64,000 nucleotides of DNA from Pseudomonas viridiflava (GCF_001642795.1 NZ_LKEH01000043.1:303246-367245), one strand, 5' to 3'. Numbered from the stretch's first letter, positions 55,332 to 64,000 are shown. The notes: a model not told the origin generated them from the letters alone. A program made the numbers and translations.

Positions 55332-55525
55332 AGGGCGTGGGAGCTATCGGAGGTTACGACGGCAGCGATGGGCTGCGTGGCGGCCCCAAGGTTCTATCTG
55401 ACACACTGCATGCGCAGGCCTTGCTCCCGATTCCCGACAAATCGCCGGCAAGCCGCCTCCCACAGCTCGGTTTTTGCTGCGCGACGCCGCTACGTCGAAG
55501 ACGTGGTGGCGCCTCCCACCAATAT
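55332..55525. repeat. Dispersed noncoding repeat, copy B
   Basis: 55332-55462 repeats the 40424-40560 element block for block. The following 60 bases (TTTTTGCTGCGCGAC..., GGCGCCTCCCACC) match the sequence that follows the REP arm at 27597. It separates the SMI1-like gene from the TetR gene. Confidence 0.7.
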
Positions 55526-55590
55526 TGAGCCTCTCACAAACCCGGTGCTACCATGCGCGACCGCCATGCAGGCAAGGGAATATCCGGTTC

Positions 55591-56199
55591 ATGAGCAGCA
55601 TTCGCGAGCGCAATAAAGAACTCATCCTGCGCGCCGCCAGCGAGGAATTTGCCGACAAGGGCTTCGCTGCCAGCAAGACCAGCGATATTGCCGCCAAGGC
55701 CGGTGTCCCCAAGCCCAACGTCTATTACTACTTCAAGTCCAAGGAAAATCTTTACCGCGAGGTGCTGGAAAGCATCATCGAGCCGATCTTGCGTGCCTCC
55801 ACGCCCTTCAATCCCGAAGGTGTGCCGGCCGAAGTACTTAGCCGCTACATTCGCGCCAAGATCCAGATTTCCCGGGACCTGCCGTTTGCGTCGAAGGTGT
55901 TTGCCAGCGAGATCATGCACGGCGCGCCGCACCTGACGCCGGAGCAGATCGAACAGCTCAACGGACAGGCCCGCCACAACATCGAATGCATTCAGGCGTG
56001 GATCGACAGCGGACAGATTGCCCCGCTCGACCCGCACCATCTGATGTTCACGATCTGGGCAGCGACCCAGACGTACGCCGATTTCGACTGGCAGATCGCA
56101 ACCGTGACCGGCAAGGCCGTGCTGGAAGACAGCGATTACGAGGCGGCGACCCGGACCATCCTGCGTCTGGTGCTCAAGGGCTGTGAGCCAGACAGGTAG
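55591..56199 (+). CDS. TetR-family regulator, RutR-like
   Basis: 202 aa from ATG 55591; an upstream in-frame extension to 55474 runs into repeat DNA. HTH: KTSDIAAKAGVPKPNVYYYFKSKENLYREVL. The C-terminal domain (SRDLPFASKVFASEIMHGAP, ...FTIWAATQTYADFDWQI) matches the RutR-type ligand domain of pyrimidine-linked repressors. No rut operon is adjacent. It lies between the two RsmX copies. Confidence 0.88.
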   Translation: MSSIRERNKELILRAASEEFADKGFAASKTSDIAAKAGVPKPNVYYYFKSKENLYREVLESIIEPILRASTPFNPEGVPAEVLSRYIRAKIQISRDLPFASKVFASEIMHGAPHLTPEQIEQLNGQARHNIECIQAWIDSGQIAPLDPHHLMFTIWAATQTYADFDWQIATVTGKAVLEDSDYEAATRTILRLVLKGCEPDR

Positions 56200-56227
56200 C
56201 GCTGCGAAAACGCTTTCCCCAAAACGC

Positions 56228-56249
56228 AAAAAACCCGCCGAAGCGGGTC
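56228..56249 (-). terminator. Rho-independent terminator of RsmX copy 2
   Basis: The same CCCGC-TTCG-GCGGG stem and TTTTTT run as copy 1, minus strand. It lies 28 bases beyond the stop of the convergent TetR gene, which the hairpin may also help terminate. Confidence 0.85.
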
Positions 56250-56350
56250 GTTCCTGCACATGTCCATCCCGACATCCTGTCAGTAGCCTCCTGGCAATGG
56301 CCGATCCTCCGTGATCGCTGCACCGTTCCTTCGCTGCAGTTGTTGAATTG
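56228..56350 (-). ncRNA. rsmX: RsmX-like small RNA, copy 2
   Basis: About 123 nt on the minus strand, strongly similar to copy 1 over its whole length, including terminator, GGA motifs (GAAGGAAC, GGAGGATC, CCAGGAGGC, ACAGGATG, CGGGATGG) and upstream element. Differences lie mainly next to the terminator stem and just upstream of the start. It is about 1.5 kb from copy 1, on the same strand, with the TetR and SMI1-like genes between. The estimated start follows a weak -10 (GAATGT, 56357-56362). Confidence 0.8.
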
Positions 56351-56400
56351 GATCCTACATTCACTCAGGGGCATCCGATAGAGCCAATGACGCCTGTTGG

Positions 56401-56418
56401 TGTAAGCCTTTCGCTATG
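56401..56418 (-). promoter_or_regulatory. Putative GacA-type upstream activating sequence of RsmX copy 2
   Basis: Minus-strand AGCGAAAGGCTTACA, one base different from the element of copy 1, 51 bases before the estimated transcript start. The region also forms part of the upstream sequence of the plus-strand chemoreceptor. Confidence 0.55.
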
Positions 56419-56581
56419 GTGCTCAAATAGTTCCGTAACCCTGCAAATAAATGTGACGCTCATCTCATGTTTGGTCATGATGCGCCGAGAAGCTGGAGAG
56501 GCCCTGATATCAGGCGTTAGCGCCGGTCGGTCTGTCAGCTGCAAAGAAGAAAAAGAAAAAATAACGTATGGGGTCGAGATC

Positions 56582-58213
56582 ATGAATATGCGCAGTCTTT
56601 CCATCAGCCGTCGGTTGTGGCTGATTCTTATCGTTTCTGTGCTGATGCTCTTTATCCTCGCAGCCACCCTGCTCAAGCAGATTCACGACGATCTGTATCA
56701 GGCCAAGGCCGAGAAGACCATGCATGTGGTCCAGACCGCCAGTGGCATTCTTGCCTACTATCAGGGTCTGGAAGCGGCTGGCACCATGCCTCGCGAGGCC
56801 GCCCAGCAGCAGGCCTTGAAGGAAATCAAAGGGTTGCGCTACAGCCAGAATGACTATTTCTGGATCAACGACCTGCAGCCCGTGATGATCATGCACCCGA
56901 CCAATCCCAAGCTCGAAGGCCAGAACCTATCGGCCATCCGGGACCCGGACGGTTTCGCGGTGTTCAACGAAATGGTCACCGTCGTCAAAAGCAAGGGCGC
57001 CGGTCTGGTCAACTATCGCTGGCCCAAGCCCGGCGCCACCGATCCGGTAAAAAAGACTTCTTACGTCCAACTGTTTCAGCCCTGGGGCTGGATCCTCGGC
57101 TCCGGCGTATACGTGGACGATGTGGCCGCAGAGTTCAAGGCGCAGATGTGGAACGCCGGGATCTTCATCGCAGGCATCGTAGTGGTCATGGTTCTGATGC
57201 TGACACTGATCGTGCGCAGCATCGTTCGCCCTCTCAGAGCGGCCGTCAGCGCGATGGGCAACATTGCCAGCGGCGAAAGCGATCTGACCCGCACCCTGGA
57301 AACCCATGGCAGCGACGAGATCACTGAACTGGGTACTCATTTCAACGCCTTCATCGCCAAACTGCGCAACGTGGTAGGCCAGTTGCAGAACTCTGCCGTG
57401 GCACTTGGCCAGGCATCCACCGATCTGGGCAGCAACGCCGAACAGGCGCAGAACCGCAGCCAGCAGCAATCGGAGCAGATGGATCTGGTGGCCACCGCTG
57501 TCAACGAAGTGACCTACGGCGTGCAGAACGTGGCCAAGAATGCCGAACACGCTGCCAGTGAAATGCGCAATGCCGAATCCCAGGCGCAACAGGGTCAGGT
57601 CAACATCGATAACAGCCTGCGCCAGATCGAACACCTCTCGGGCACGATCGGCCAGGCGGTGGAAGTCATGCACACGCTGTCCAGCGAGAGCACCCAGATT
57701 GGCGGTGTGCTGGAAGTGATCAGCTCGATTGCCGAACAGACCAACCTGCTGGCCCTCAACGCGGCGATCGAAGCGGCACGTGCCGGGGAACAGGGTCGCG
57801 GGTTTGCGGTGGTAGCGGATGAAGTACGCCTGCTGGCGCAACGGACCCAGAAATCCACAGCCGAAATCCAGGCGATGATCGAACGTCTGCAGCGGCACTC
57901 GGACGCGGCAGTCAAGGTCATCGGCGACAGCAGTCGCTCCTCGCAGCTGACCATCGAACAGGCCAATCAGGCGGGCCAGAGCCTGAGCTCGATCAGCCAG
58001 GCGTTGCGCAACCTCAACGGCCTGAACGCCTCCATCGCCAGCGCCACGCTGCAACAATCCCACGTGGTCGATGACATCAACCAGAACGTCACCCAGGCTG
58101 CGCAACTGTCGCAGAGCACCGCGCTGGCCGCCGAACAGTCCACCACGGCCAGCCAGCACCTGAGAAGGTTGAGTGAGCAGTTGAACGACCTGCTGAAGCA
58201 ATTCCGCGTGTAA
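56582..58213 (+). CDS. Methyl-accepting chemotaxis protein with single Cache domain
   Basis: 543 aa from ATG 56582; the longer frame to 56348 covers the RsmX promoter and is rejected. TM1 about 13-33; a periplasmic sCache_2-type domain (YFWINDLQPVMIMHP... QPWGWILGSGVYVDDV) to about 190; TM2 about 193-215; HAMP; then the MCP domain with the conserved tip (NLLALNAAIEAARAGEQGRGFAVVADEVRLLAQ). Single-Cache receptors of this type often bind small organic acids. It is transcribed away from RsmX copy 2. Confidence 0.92.
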   Translation: MNMRSLSISRRLWLILIVSVLMLFILAATLLKQIHDDLYQAKAEKTMHVVQTASGILAYYQGLEAAGTMPREAAQQQALKEIKGLRYSQNDYFWINDLQPVMIMHPTNPKLEGQNLSAIRDPDGFAVFNEMVTVVKSKGAGLVNYRWPKPGATDPVKKTSYVQLFQPWGWILGSGVYVDDVAAEFKAQMWNAGIFIAGIVVVMVLMLTLIVRSIVRPLRAAVSAMGNIASGESDLTRTLETHGSDEITELGTHFNAFIAKLRNVVGQLQNSAVALGQASTDLGSNAEQAQNRSQQQSEQMDLVATAVNEVTYGVQNVAKNAEHAASEMRNAESQAQQGQVNIDNSLRQIEHLSGTIGQAVEVMHTLSSESTQIGGVLEVISSIAEQTNLLALNAAIEAARAGEQGRGFAVVADEVRLLAQRTQKSTAEIQAMIERLQRHSDAAVKVIGDSSRSSQLTIEQANQAGQSLSSISQALRNLNGLNASIASATLQQSHVVDDINQNVTQAAQLSQSTALAAEQSTTASQHLRRLSEQLNDLLKQFRV

Positions 58214-58293
58214 TTGATCGGTTGGAAGGTCTGCGTGGGAACCTCCAGCAGACCCCGTTGCCTGAGACCTGTTCACTAACTGCAGGGGGTCAC

Positions 58294-59115
58294 ATGCGCA
58301 CACTGGAATTGGCAGGCAGAACCGTGCCAGTGCTGGGTCAAGGCACCTGGCACATGGGTGAAAAAGGTCATTTACGCTCGGCCGAGATTGCCGGGCTGTG
58401 TCGCGGCATCGAACAGGGCCTGACCCTGATCGACACCGCTGAAATGTATGCCGACGGCGGCGCCGAGGAAATCGTCGGGCAAGCCATTGCCGGGCAACGC
58501 GACAAGGTGTTCGTCGTCAGCAAGGTCTATCCACACAACGCCAGCCGTACCGGAATTCCAAAGGCCTGCGAAGCCAGCCTGCGCCGGATGAATACCGATT
58601 ACATCGATCTTTATCTGCTGCACTGGCCGGGCCAGTACCCGCTGACCGAGACCGTCGAAGCGTTCGAACGTCTGCGCGAGGAAGGCAAGATCGGTGCCTG
58701 GGGTGTTTCCAATTTCGATGTGCCGGACATGATCGAGCTGGACAACCCGCGTTGCGCCACCAATCAGGTGCTGTACAACCCGGAGCAGCGTGGCATCGAG
58801 TTCGACCTGATGCTGTGGAGCGCCAATCGTCACTTGCCGCTGATGGCGTACTGCCCGATCGGTCAGGCGGGTGATCTGCTGTACCACCCTGCCCTGCATG
58901 AAATCGCCAGTCGCCACAGCGCCACGCCTGCGCAGATATCGCTGGCCTGGGTGCTGCGCCAGGACAACATGATCGCCATTCCGAAAGCGACCAATCCCGA
59001 GCACATTCGCTTGAACGTCGCAGCCGAGCAGATCAGGTTGACTGAGCAGGACCTGGCCGATATCGACCGGGCCTGGCCGACGCCAACCCGCAAGATGCCG
59101 CTGGCGATGGTCTGA
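58294..59115 (+). CDS. Aldo/keto reductase
   Basis: 273 aa. NADPH-dependent carbonyl reductase with the tetrad Asp (LIDTAEMYADG), Tyr, Lys (VVSKVYPHNA) and His (YLLHWPGQYP). A GGGGGT ribosome site precedes the ATG. It ends exactly where the convergent HrpF/HrpK-like gene ends, without an intergenic space. Substrate unknown. Confidence 0.9.
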   Translation: MRTLELAGRTVPVLGQGTWHMGEKGHLRSAEIAGLCRGIEQGLTLIDTAEMYADGGAEEIVGQAIAGQRDKVFVVSKVYPHNASRTGIPKACEASLRRMNTDYIDLYLLHWPGQYPLTETVEAFERLREEGKIGAWGVSNFDVPDMIELDNPRCATNQVLYNPEQRGIEFDLMLWSANRHLPLMAYCPIGQAGDLLYHPALHEIASRHSATPAQISLAWVLRQDNMIAIPKATNPEHIRLNVAAEQIRLTEQDLADIDRAWPTPTRKMPLAMV

Positions 59116-60849
59116 TCACTTGGGACGGGGAATGTCGAACTGATCCAGTACCGGGTTCACGGTCCGACTGAAAGCCTTGCGTTCCTTGCGCTCTTTGATC
59201 GAGCTGACGATCTCCGAGATGCCCATCCCCAGCCCGATGGCACCGCTGACCACCCAGCCCACCGGGCCTGCCGCCGCGCCAATCGCTGACGCGGCGGCAG
59301 CACCGGCGGCCTGACCGGCAATTGCGCCCACAATCCGGCCGCCCACCGCTGCTGCGACCCGTCCTCCAATACCCACTGCGGCCTGTGAACCGGCGCGCTT
59401 GACGCCAATCTTGTCGCCGATGTCGGCCACTTCCTGAAAGGCACTGGTGGCGAGTTTCACGTCTTCTTTCTTGTCGTTGGTATTTCTGTTGTTGCCGCCC
59501 GGCACGAACGCGGCGGACATGCCGGTTGCGCCGGACGCAGATTTCGCAGTTGCCGTCTGGTTAACCACGCTGGCCAGCGCCGGGTCGCTGCCCACAATCA
59601 TCTGCGCCTGTTTTTCGACATTATCGGCCAGAAACGCCTGTACATCCGGGTCATTCTGCAACTGGGTGATCTTCTCGCCCAGCGCAGTTTCAGTGGCCTC
59701 GGTGCCGCGAATCGATCGCCCGGCGACCACGTATTCACTCACCTGCTGCAATTCCACCAGAACCGCCGACTTTTGCTCGCCACTGTAATTCTGCGGATTG
59801 GCGAACACGTCCTTGCCCAGGCTGCGGATGTCGGTCTTGGCCACGGCACCCACCGTTGCCGCATCCGAGATCACCCGGGAAAAGCCTTCGTCATCCGTGG
59901 GCGCCTTGTTCTTGATCCAGGCGCTAATGTCTTTCTTGACCATCAGCCCGTCCGGCGCATGGGTCGCCAGCTTTTTGCCGCGCCGATTGCCCTGATCCAT
60001 CATCTCGAACATGCCCGGCTGCGCCCAAGTCGTGGCGGCATTCCTGGCGAGACCGGAAAGACCAGGGTTTTCCTCGCTCATGGCCTGCAGCCCGACACTC
60101 GTGGTCCGTCCATTCACCTTCTTCTGGTATTGCGCACCCTGAGCGTTGGACGGGTCAGAGGCCGCGGTGATCGGTTCATAGGCCATCATCATGGCAGCGG
60201 AGCGGACCAGTTCGGTGGACTGCGGGCCGGCGTCGGGATTGTCCTTGCGGTAATCATTCAGGCTGTCAGTGCCGCGCTCGACTTGTTTTTCCATGTTGCG
60301 GGCAAAGGTTCGGGCATCCTTTTTTGTGATCTTGCCATCCGCCTTGCCGCCCTGAGCGGTGTCCATCGCGGTTTTCAGGTCGGGGTTGGCCTCAAGAAAT
60401 GCCCAGGCCTTGTCCGCCTGAGGGCCGCCCTCGGCGATCATGCGGGCCACGGCAATCGGCCGGTTCAGCTCTCGCGCAGCCTGATCCCTTTCTGCAGGCG
60501 GCGTACCGTCGAGCAATGCATCCCACTTGCCCAGGGCCTTGGGCGAGTTGAAGCCCGACTGGTCGATGTCCTTGTAGCCGCTCTGAACCGTCGGCGTGTT
60601 CTGTCCTACCAACTGGCTGCTCAAGGCGCTCAGCAGACGTTTCAACAACGACTCCCCGTCGGTTTGGGCGACGTTGCTGCTCAGCAACTGAGTGAGCGAG
60701 CCGGGGTTGCCGTACTCGACGCCCGATGCAGCCGATCCTGACTTCTGGTTCGCCTCTGGCACTCCACCGCCAGGGCTGAATGGCCCGGCTGGCGGACGAA
60801 AATCGGGCATACTCATTTCGCGGGGGGCGCGGGCGATCGGGTCACTCAT
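59116..60849 (-). CDS. HrpF/NolX/HrpK-like type III secretion protein (candidate translocator or helper)
   Basis: 577 aa from ATG 60847-60849 (AGGTG upstream). A longer frame to 60948 would start within or upstream of the hrp box. A polar Ser/Gly/Pro-rich N-terminus suits a type III secretion signal. GGKADGKITKKDARTFARNMEK (about 165-187) and the repeated helical blocks resemble the EF-hand-like repeats of HrpF/HrpK proteins. A long Gly/Ala-rich hydrophobic stretch at about 490-550 could insert into a membrane. The perfect hrp box just upstream supports HrpL control. It could be an effector rather than a translocator. No hrp cluster is in the window. Confidence 0.75.
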   Translation of the reverse strand: MSDPIARAPREMSMPDFRPPAGPFSPGGGVPEANQKSGSAASGVEYGNPGSLTQLLSSNVAQTDGESLLKRLLSALSSQLVGQNTPTVQSGYKDIDQSGFNSPKALGKWDALLDGTPPAERDQAARELNRPIAVARMIAEGGPQADKAWAFLEANPDLKTAMDTAQGGKADGKITKKDARTFARNMEKQVERGTDSLNDYRKDNPDAGPQSTELVRSAAMMMAYEPITAASDPSNAQGAQYQKKVNGRTTSVGLQAMSEENPGLSGLARNAATTWAQPGMFEMMDQGNRRGKKLATHAPDGLMVKKDISAWIKNKAPTDDEGFSRVISDAATVGAVAKTDIRSLGKDVFANPQNYSGEQKSAVLVELQQVSEYVVAGRSIRGTEATETALGEKITQLQNDPDVQAFLADNVEKQAQMIVGSDPALASVVNQTATAKSASGATGMSAAFVPGGNNRNTNDKKEDVKLATSAFQEVADIGDKIGVKRAGSQAAVGIGGRVAAAVGGRIVGAIAGQAAGAAAASAIGAAAGPVGWVVSGAIGLGMGISEIVSSIKERKERKAFSRTVNPVLDQFDIPRPK

Positions 60850-60888
60850 GGGGGCACCTGCAGGTTGGAGAGACAGCAGCATCGGCAC

Positions 60889-60916
60889 TGAGTGGCCTCG
60901 AAAAGCGCCTGGTTCC
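60889..60916 (-). promoter_or_regulatory. Hrp box (HrpL-dependent promoter)
   Basis: Minus strand GGAACC-N15-CCACTCA, a full match to GGAACC-N15/16-CCACNNA. It ends 40 bases before the start codon of the HrpF/HrpK-like gene, the usual distance for HrpL promoters. Confidence 0.9.
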
Positions 60917-61028
60917 AGCGACGCAAGAAAAGAAAGATGCAGTAACATGTCGTCACAAATATGAAATAACCGCTTGTCATCATGCGCACTTCGCCTGCCC
61001 TTCCGGGCTTGGCCGCACCTGGACTGCC

Positions 61029-62048
61029 ATGAACAACAGCATCGCGCACCATCATCAGGACTCCGATCTGTTCGGTCTGCTGTACGGCTTCCGCTTTCGC
61101 CCCGGTGAAAGCGGTCAGGAAATCGGCTCGGTCGCGGCGCTCGATTACCTGCAGAATCCGACCGGCAGCAATGACTTCATCTGGCTGCACCTCAATCTCT
61201 CCCATGCAGCCTGCGAACGCTGGATGAAAACCCACCTGGAACTGCCCGAAGAGTTTTTCGAAGCCCTGCACGAAGGCTCGCGCTCGACCCGAATCGAGCA
61301 CGTGGACGCCACGCTGCTGGCGGTGGTCAACGATGTGGTGTTCGACTTCAACCGGCTCTCGACCGACATTTCCACGCTGTGGGTCTGCGCCCGCCAGCGC
61401 CTGCTGATCACAGCCCGGCTGCAACCATTACGTTCGGTGGACAAGCTGCGCTCGTCCGTCAAACGCGGCGAGCAGTTCGACTCGCCGCTTGAGCTGCTGG
61501 CTCACCTGCTCAGCGATCAGGGCGAAGTGCTGACCCAGTTTCTGCGCAAGACCAGCGTCAATGTCGACCGTATCGAAGACCAATTGCTGTCCCAGCGCCT
61601 GAGCAACAACCGCTCGGAGCTGGGTGCCATGCGCAGGGTACTGGTTCGCCTGCAACGACTTCTGGCGCTGGAGCCGGGCTCGCTGATGCGCCTGTTGCAC
61701 CGCCCGCCACAGTGGCTGCGCGAGCAGGATGTGCAGGCGCTGCGCCAGTCCATCGAGGAATCGTCCTTGGTCATCAACGACCTGACGGCACTGGGCGAAC
61801 GCATCAAGCTGCTGCAGGAAGAGATCGCCGCCAACCTCAACGAGCAGAGCAGCCGCACCCTCTTCACCCTGACCGTCGTGACGGTGCTGGCCCTGCCGAT
61901 CAACATCGTCGCCGGTTTCTTCGGCATGAACGTGGGTGGCGTACCACTTGCCACTGACCCGGAAGGCTTCTGGATTCTGGTGGCTCTTGTCGCGACCTTC
62001 ACGTTGGTGGCGGGGCGTTGGGCCTTTCGCAAGCGTGGCGATTACTGA
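61029..62048 (+). CDS. CorA/ZntB-family divalent metal transporter
   Basis: 339 aa from ATG 61029; an upstream frame to 60780 overlaps the hrp box region. Large cytoplasmic N-domain, long helix, then two C-terminal TM segments (TVVTVLALPINIVAGFF and FWILVALVATFTLVAGRWAF) with the GMN signature at the end of TM1 (FFGMNVGG). This matches zinc exporter ZntB or CorA-like magnesium channels; ZntB is favoured by length and the N-terminal motif HLNLSH. Confidence 0.87.
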   Translation: MNNSIAHHHQDSDLFGLLYGFRFRPGESGQEIGSVAALDYLQNPTGSNDFIWLHLNLSHAACERWMKTHLELPEEFFEALHEGSRSTRIEHVDATLLAVVNDVVFDFNRLSTDISTLWVCARQRLLITARLQPLRSVDKLRSSVKRGEQFDSPLELLAHLLSDQGEVLTQFLRKTSVNVDRIEDQLLSQRLSNNRSELGAMRRVLVRLQRLLALEPGSLMRLLHRPPQWLREQDVQALRQSIEESSLVINDLTALGERIKLLQEEIAANLNEQSSRTLFTLTVVTVLALPINIVAGFFGMNVGGVPLATDPEGFWILVALVATFTLVAGRWAFRKRGDY

Positions 62049-62180
62049 CGCTTCTTCAGTGAGATGACGATGCCGGTGATCAGGAAACCTGTCTGAATAG
62101 CCGATGAATTGACCTGTGTCGCATCTCTGTCACATTTTGCAATGACCATGGCAGTAATCTTTCAATCAGGTACTGCACAC

Positions 62181-63797
62181 ATGGCTATCAGCGCACTTTC
62201 CCCCGACGCCCCTGGCGGGGCGAGCCTGTCGGCAACCCAGTTCGGGCGCAAACCCGGTCGCCTGACCATGACGATTTTCTTCGCCATCCTCATCGCCGGG
62301 CTGGCGTTCACCGGTTACAGCCTCAAGCAGGACGTGGATGACATGGGCACGGTGGTTACCACCTGGACGCCCTTCATTCTGCTGGGCGTGGCACTGTTGA
62401 TCGCGCTGGGCTTCGAGTTCGTCAACGGCTTCCACGACACGGCCAACGCAGTGGCCACCGTGATCTACACCCATTCACTGCCGCCCGGCTTTGCCGTGGT
62501 CTGGTCAGGGTTCTTCAATTTTCTGGGTGTAATGCTGTCCAGCGGCGCGGTCGCCTTCGGCATCATTGCCCTGCTCCCTGTAGAGCTTATTCTGCAAACC
62601 GGCTCGTCAGCCGGTTTCGCGATGATCTTCGCCCTGCTGATTGCTGCGATCATCTGGAACCTGGGCACCTGGTGGCTGGGGCTGCCCGCGTCGTCTTCGC
62701 ACACGCTGATCGGCTCGATCATCGGCGTCGGCATTGCCAACGCGCTGATGCACGGGCGTGACGGCACCAGCGGTGTGGACTGGTCGCAGGCAACCAAGAT
62801 CGGTTATTCACTGCTGCTTTCGCCACTGGTGGGGTTCGGCTGCGCCGCACTGCTGTTGCTGGCCATGCGCATGTTCATCAAGAACCGCGCGCTGTACAAG
62901 GCACCGGAAGGCAACGCCCCGCCTCCGTGGTGGATCCGCAGCCTGCTGATCGTGACCTGCACCGGCGTGTCGTTCGCCCACGGTTCCAACGATGGGCAAA
63001 AAGGCATGGGCCTGATCATGCTGATTCTGGTCGGCACCCTGCCGATGGCCTATGCGCTGAACCGCACCATGCCTGCCGATCAGGCAACGCAATTCGCGGC
63101 AGTGGCCGAGGTCACGCAACAGGCGCTGATACGCAGCGCCCCGCTGCCTGCCCCGGCGGATTCGCGCCAGACACTCTCGGATTATCTGGTCAGCAAGGAG
63201 GCGACGCCTGACCTCATCCCGGCGCTGGCGGTAATGGCGGGCAAGATCGGTAATGAAGTGCGCAGCTACGGTTCGCTGTCCAAAGTACCTGCCGAGGCGG
63301 TCACCAACGTGCGAAACGACATGTACCTGACCTCGGAAACCATCCGTGTGATGGAGAAGAACAAGGTCGGAAACTTCGACGCAGACACTCAGACCAAGCT
63401 GGAAGCCTTCAAGAAACAGATCGATGACGCCACGCGCTTCATTCCGACCTGGGTCAAGATCGTGGTCGCGATTGCGCTGGGTCTGGGCACCATGGTTGGC
63501 TGGAAACGGATCGTGGTGACGGTGGGCGAGCGGATCGGCAAGACCCACCTGACCTACGCCCAGGGCGCCTCGGCCGAAGTGGTGGCGATGTTCACCATCG
63601 GTGCGGCGGACATGTACGGTCTGCCGGTTTCAACGACCCATGTACTGTCTTCCGGCGTGGCGGGCTCGATGGTCGCCAATGGCTCGGGATTGCAGATGCG
63701 CACCTTGCGTAACCTGGCAACGGCCTGGGTGCTGACACTGCCTGCAGCGATTCTGTTGTCAGGGTCATTGTACTGGGTGTTCAGTCATTTATTTTGA
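62181..63797 (+). CDS. PiT-family inorganic phosphate transporter
   Basis: 538 aa from ATG 62181; the frame extends upstream to 62109 without support. The two family signatures are present: GFEFVNGFHDTANAVATVIYT and SFAHGSNDGQKGMG. About ten membrane helices with a large cytoplasmic loop (about 300-430) between the repeats. Low-affinity metal-phosphate:H+ symport is expected. No phoU-like accessory gene precedes it. Confidence 0.92.
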   Translation: MAISALSPDAPGGASLSATQFGRKPGRLTMTIFFAILIAGLAFTGYSLKQDVDDMGTVVTTWTPFILLGVALLIALGFEFVNGFHDTANAVATVIYTHSLPPGFAVVWSGFFNFLGVMLSSGAVAFGIIALLPVELILQTGSSAGFAMIFALLIAAIIWNLGTWWLGLPASSSHTLIGSIIGVGIANALMHGRDGTSGVDWSQATKIGYSLLLSPLVGFGCAALLLLAMRMFIKNRALYKAPEGNAPPPWWIRSLLIVTCTGVSFAHGSNDGQKGMGLIMLILVGTLPMAYALNRTMPADQATQFAAVAEVTQQALIRSAPLPAPADSRQTLSDYLVSKEATPDLIPALAVMAGKIGNEVRSYGSLSKVPAEAVTNVRNDMYLTSETIRVMEKNKVGNFDADTQTKLEAFKKQIDDATRFIPTWVKIVVAIALGLGTMVGWKRIVVTVGERIGKTHLTYAQGASAEVVAMFTIGAADMYGLPVSTTHVLSSGVAGSMVANGSGLQMRTLRNLATAWVLTLPAAILLSGSLYWVFSHLF

Positions 63798-64000
63798 ATG
63801 AGCATCTGGCGCGCTCATTGATATACATAAATCCGCCTCACCACTGATGGTGCCCATTGCTCTGCGTGGGCATGCATCCCGTGACGCTCCGCGTCACAAA
63901 TGGCGCAGACTGAGGATTCAGTGAGCCGGGCGCATGGCTCCAGTCACCTTTTCGCCCCTCGGCGACCTACTTTGAGGGGCCAAAGTAGGCAAAGCCCGCT
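63798..64000. repeat. Noncoding repeat-like sequence at window end
   Basis: GACGCTCCGCGTCAC (63880 on) resembles the palindromic element at 31460. CTACTTTG-AGGGGC-CAAAGTAG (63968-63989) is a perfect hairpin. No gene is seen. This looks like dispersed pseudomonad repeat DNA. Confidence 0.6.

Noticed and set aside
56348..56581. N-terminal extension of the chemoreceptor
   Set aside because: It would cover the RsmX promoter, and the protein with a start at 56582 begins directly before TM1 as usual.
1..64000. CRISPR arrays, tRNA or rRNA genes, prophage or IS elements
   Set aside because: None of their repeat patterns, structures or transposase/integrase motifs were seen on reading; a dedicated scan was not possible.

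Overview
The window is chromosomal DNA of a plant-associated Pseudomonas, most probably of the P. syringae group. The sequence-based reasons are high-GC pseudomonad coding sequence, a perfect HrpL-type hrp box in front of a HrpF/HrpK-like protein, two nearby copies of an RsmX-type small RNA, REP-type inverted repeats, and a large NRPS/PKS operon beside a TonB siderophore-receptor-like gene. No rRNA, tRNA, CRISPR array, insertion sequence or prophage was seen.

Layout. 1-20209 (minus strand) is a megasynthase operon of three genes joined by ATGA overlaps. The first (20209-10499, 3236 aa) is half-C/A/T/C/A/T/Cy/A/T/Ox and contains a cysteine-type thiazole-forming module. The second (10502-6390, 1370 aa) is TubC-dock/C/A/T/TE. 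The third (6390 to beyond base 1) is A/T/C/A/T/KS and continues outside the window. Specificity residues read by eye suggest Ile/Val-like and Pro (third gene), Arg-like, Pro-like and Cys (first gene), and one unassigned residue (second gene). The likely assembly order is third gene, first gene, second gene, giving a peptide-ketide with a thiazole near its end. After a 1-kb gap come two tandem paralogous subtilisin-type autotransporters (21247-24249 and 24342-27455) and a TonB-dependent receptor preceded by a Fur-like box.

30089-36340 is mainly NAD metabolism: nadE, pncB and a nicotinamidase on the minus strand face an NMN/NaMN adenylyltransferase and an NrtR-type regulator on the plus strand, with two palindromic operators between them. 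Beside it are an aspartate carbamoyltransferase with an N-terminal HTH and an ADP-ribose-type Nudix hydrolase. 36378-43359 holds a photolyase-related protein with an overlapping DUF2256 gene, a PRISE-type reductase, a CGNR regulator, a membrane protein plus sugar-dehydrogenase lipoprotein pair, and an SDR.

43454-51408 contains a TetR gene divergent from the SDR across twin operators, a periplasmic molybdenum aldehyde oxidoreductase (paoABC-type), a LysR regulator, two exported small-protein genes (CMD family and cupin) and an AraC regulator. 51632-58213 holds two chemoreceptor-type proteins, an oxidoreductase, a SMI1/KNR4 protein and a TetR regulator, with two minus-strand RsmX-like RNAs about 1.5 kb apart. 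58294-63797 holds an aldo/keto reductase, the hrp-box-driven HrpF/HrpK-like protein, a CorA/ZntB transporter and a PiT phosphate transporter. The window ends in repeat-like noncoding sequence.

All domain calls, specificity codes and regulatory sites were read by eye from the sequence and ORF translations. No database search was run.
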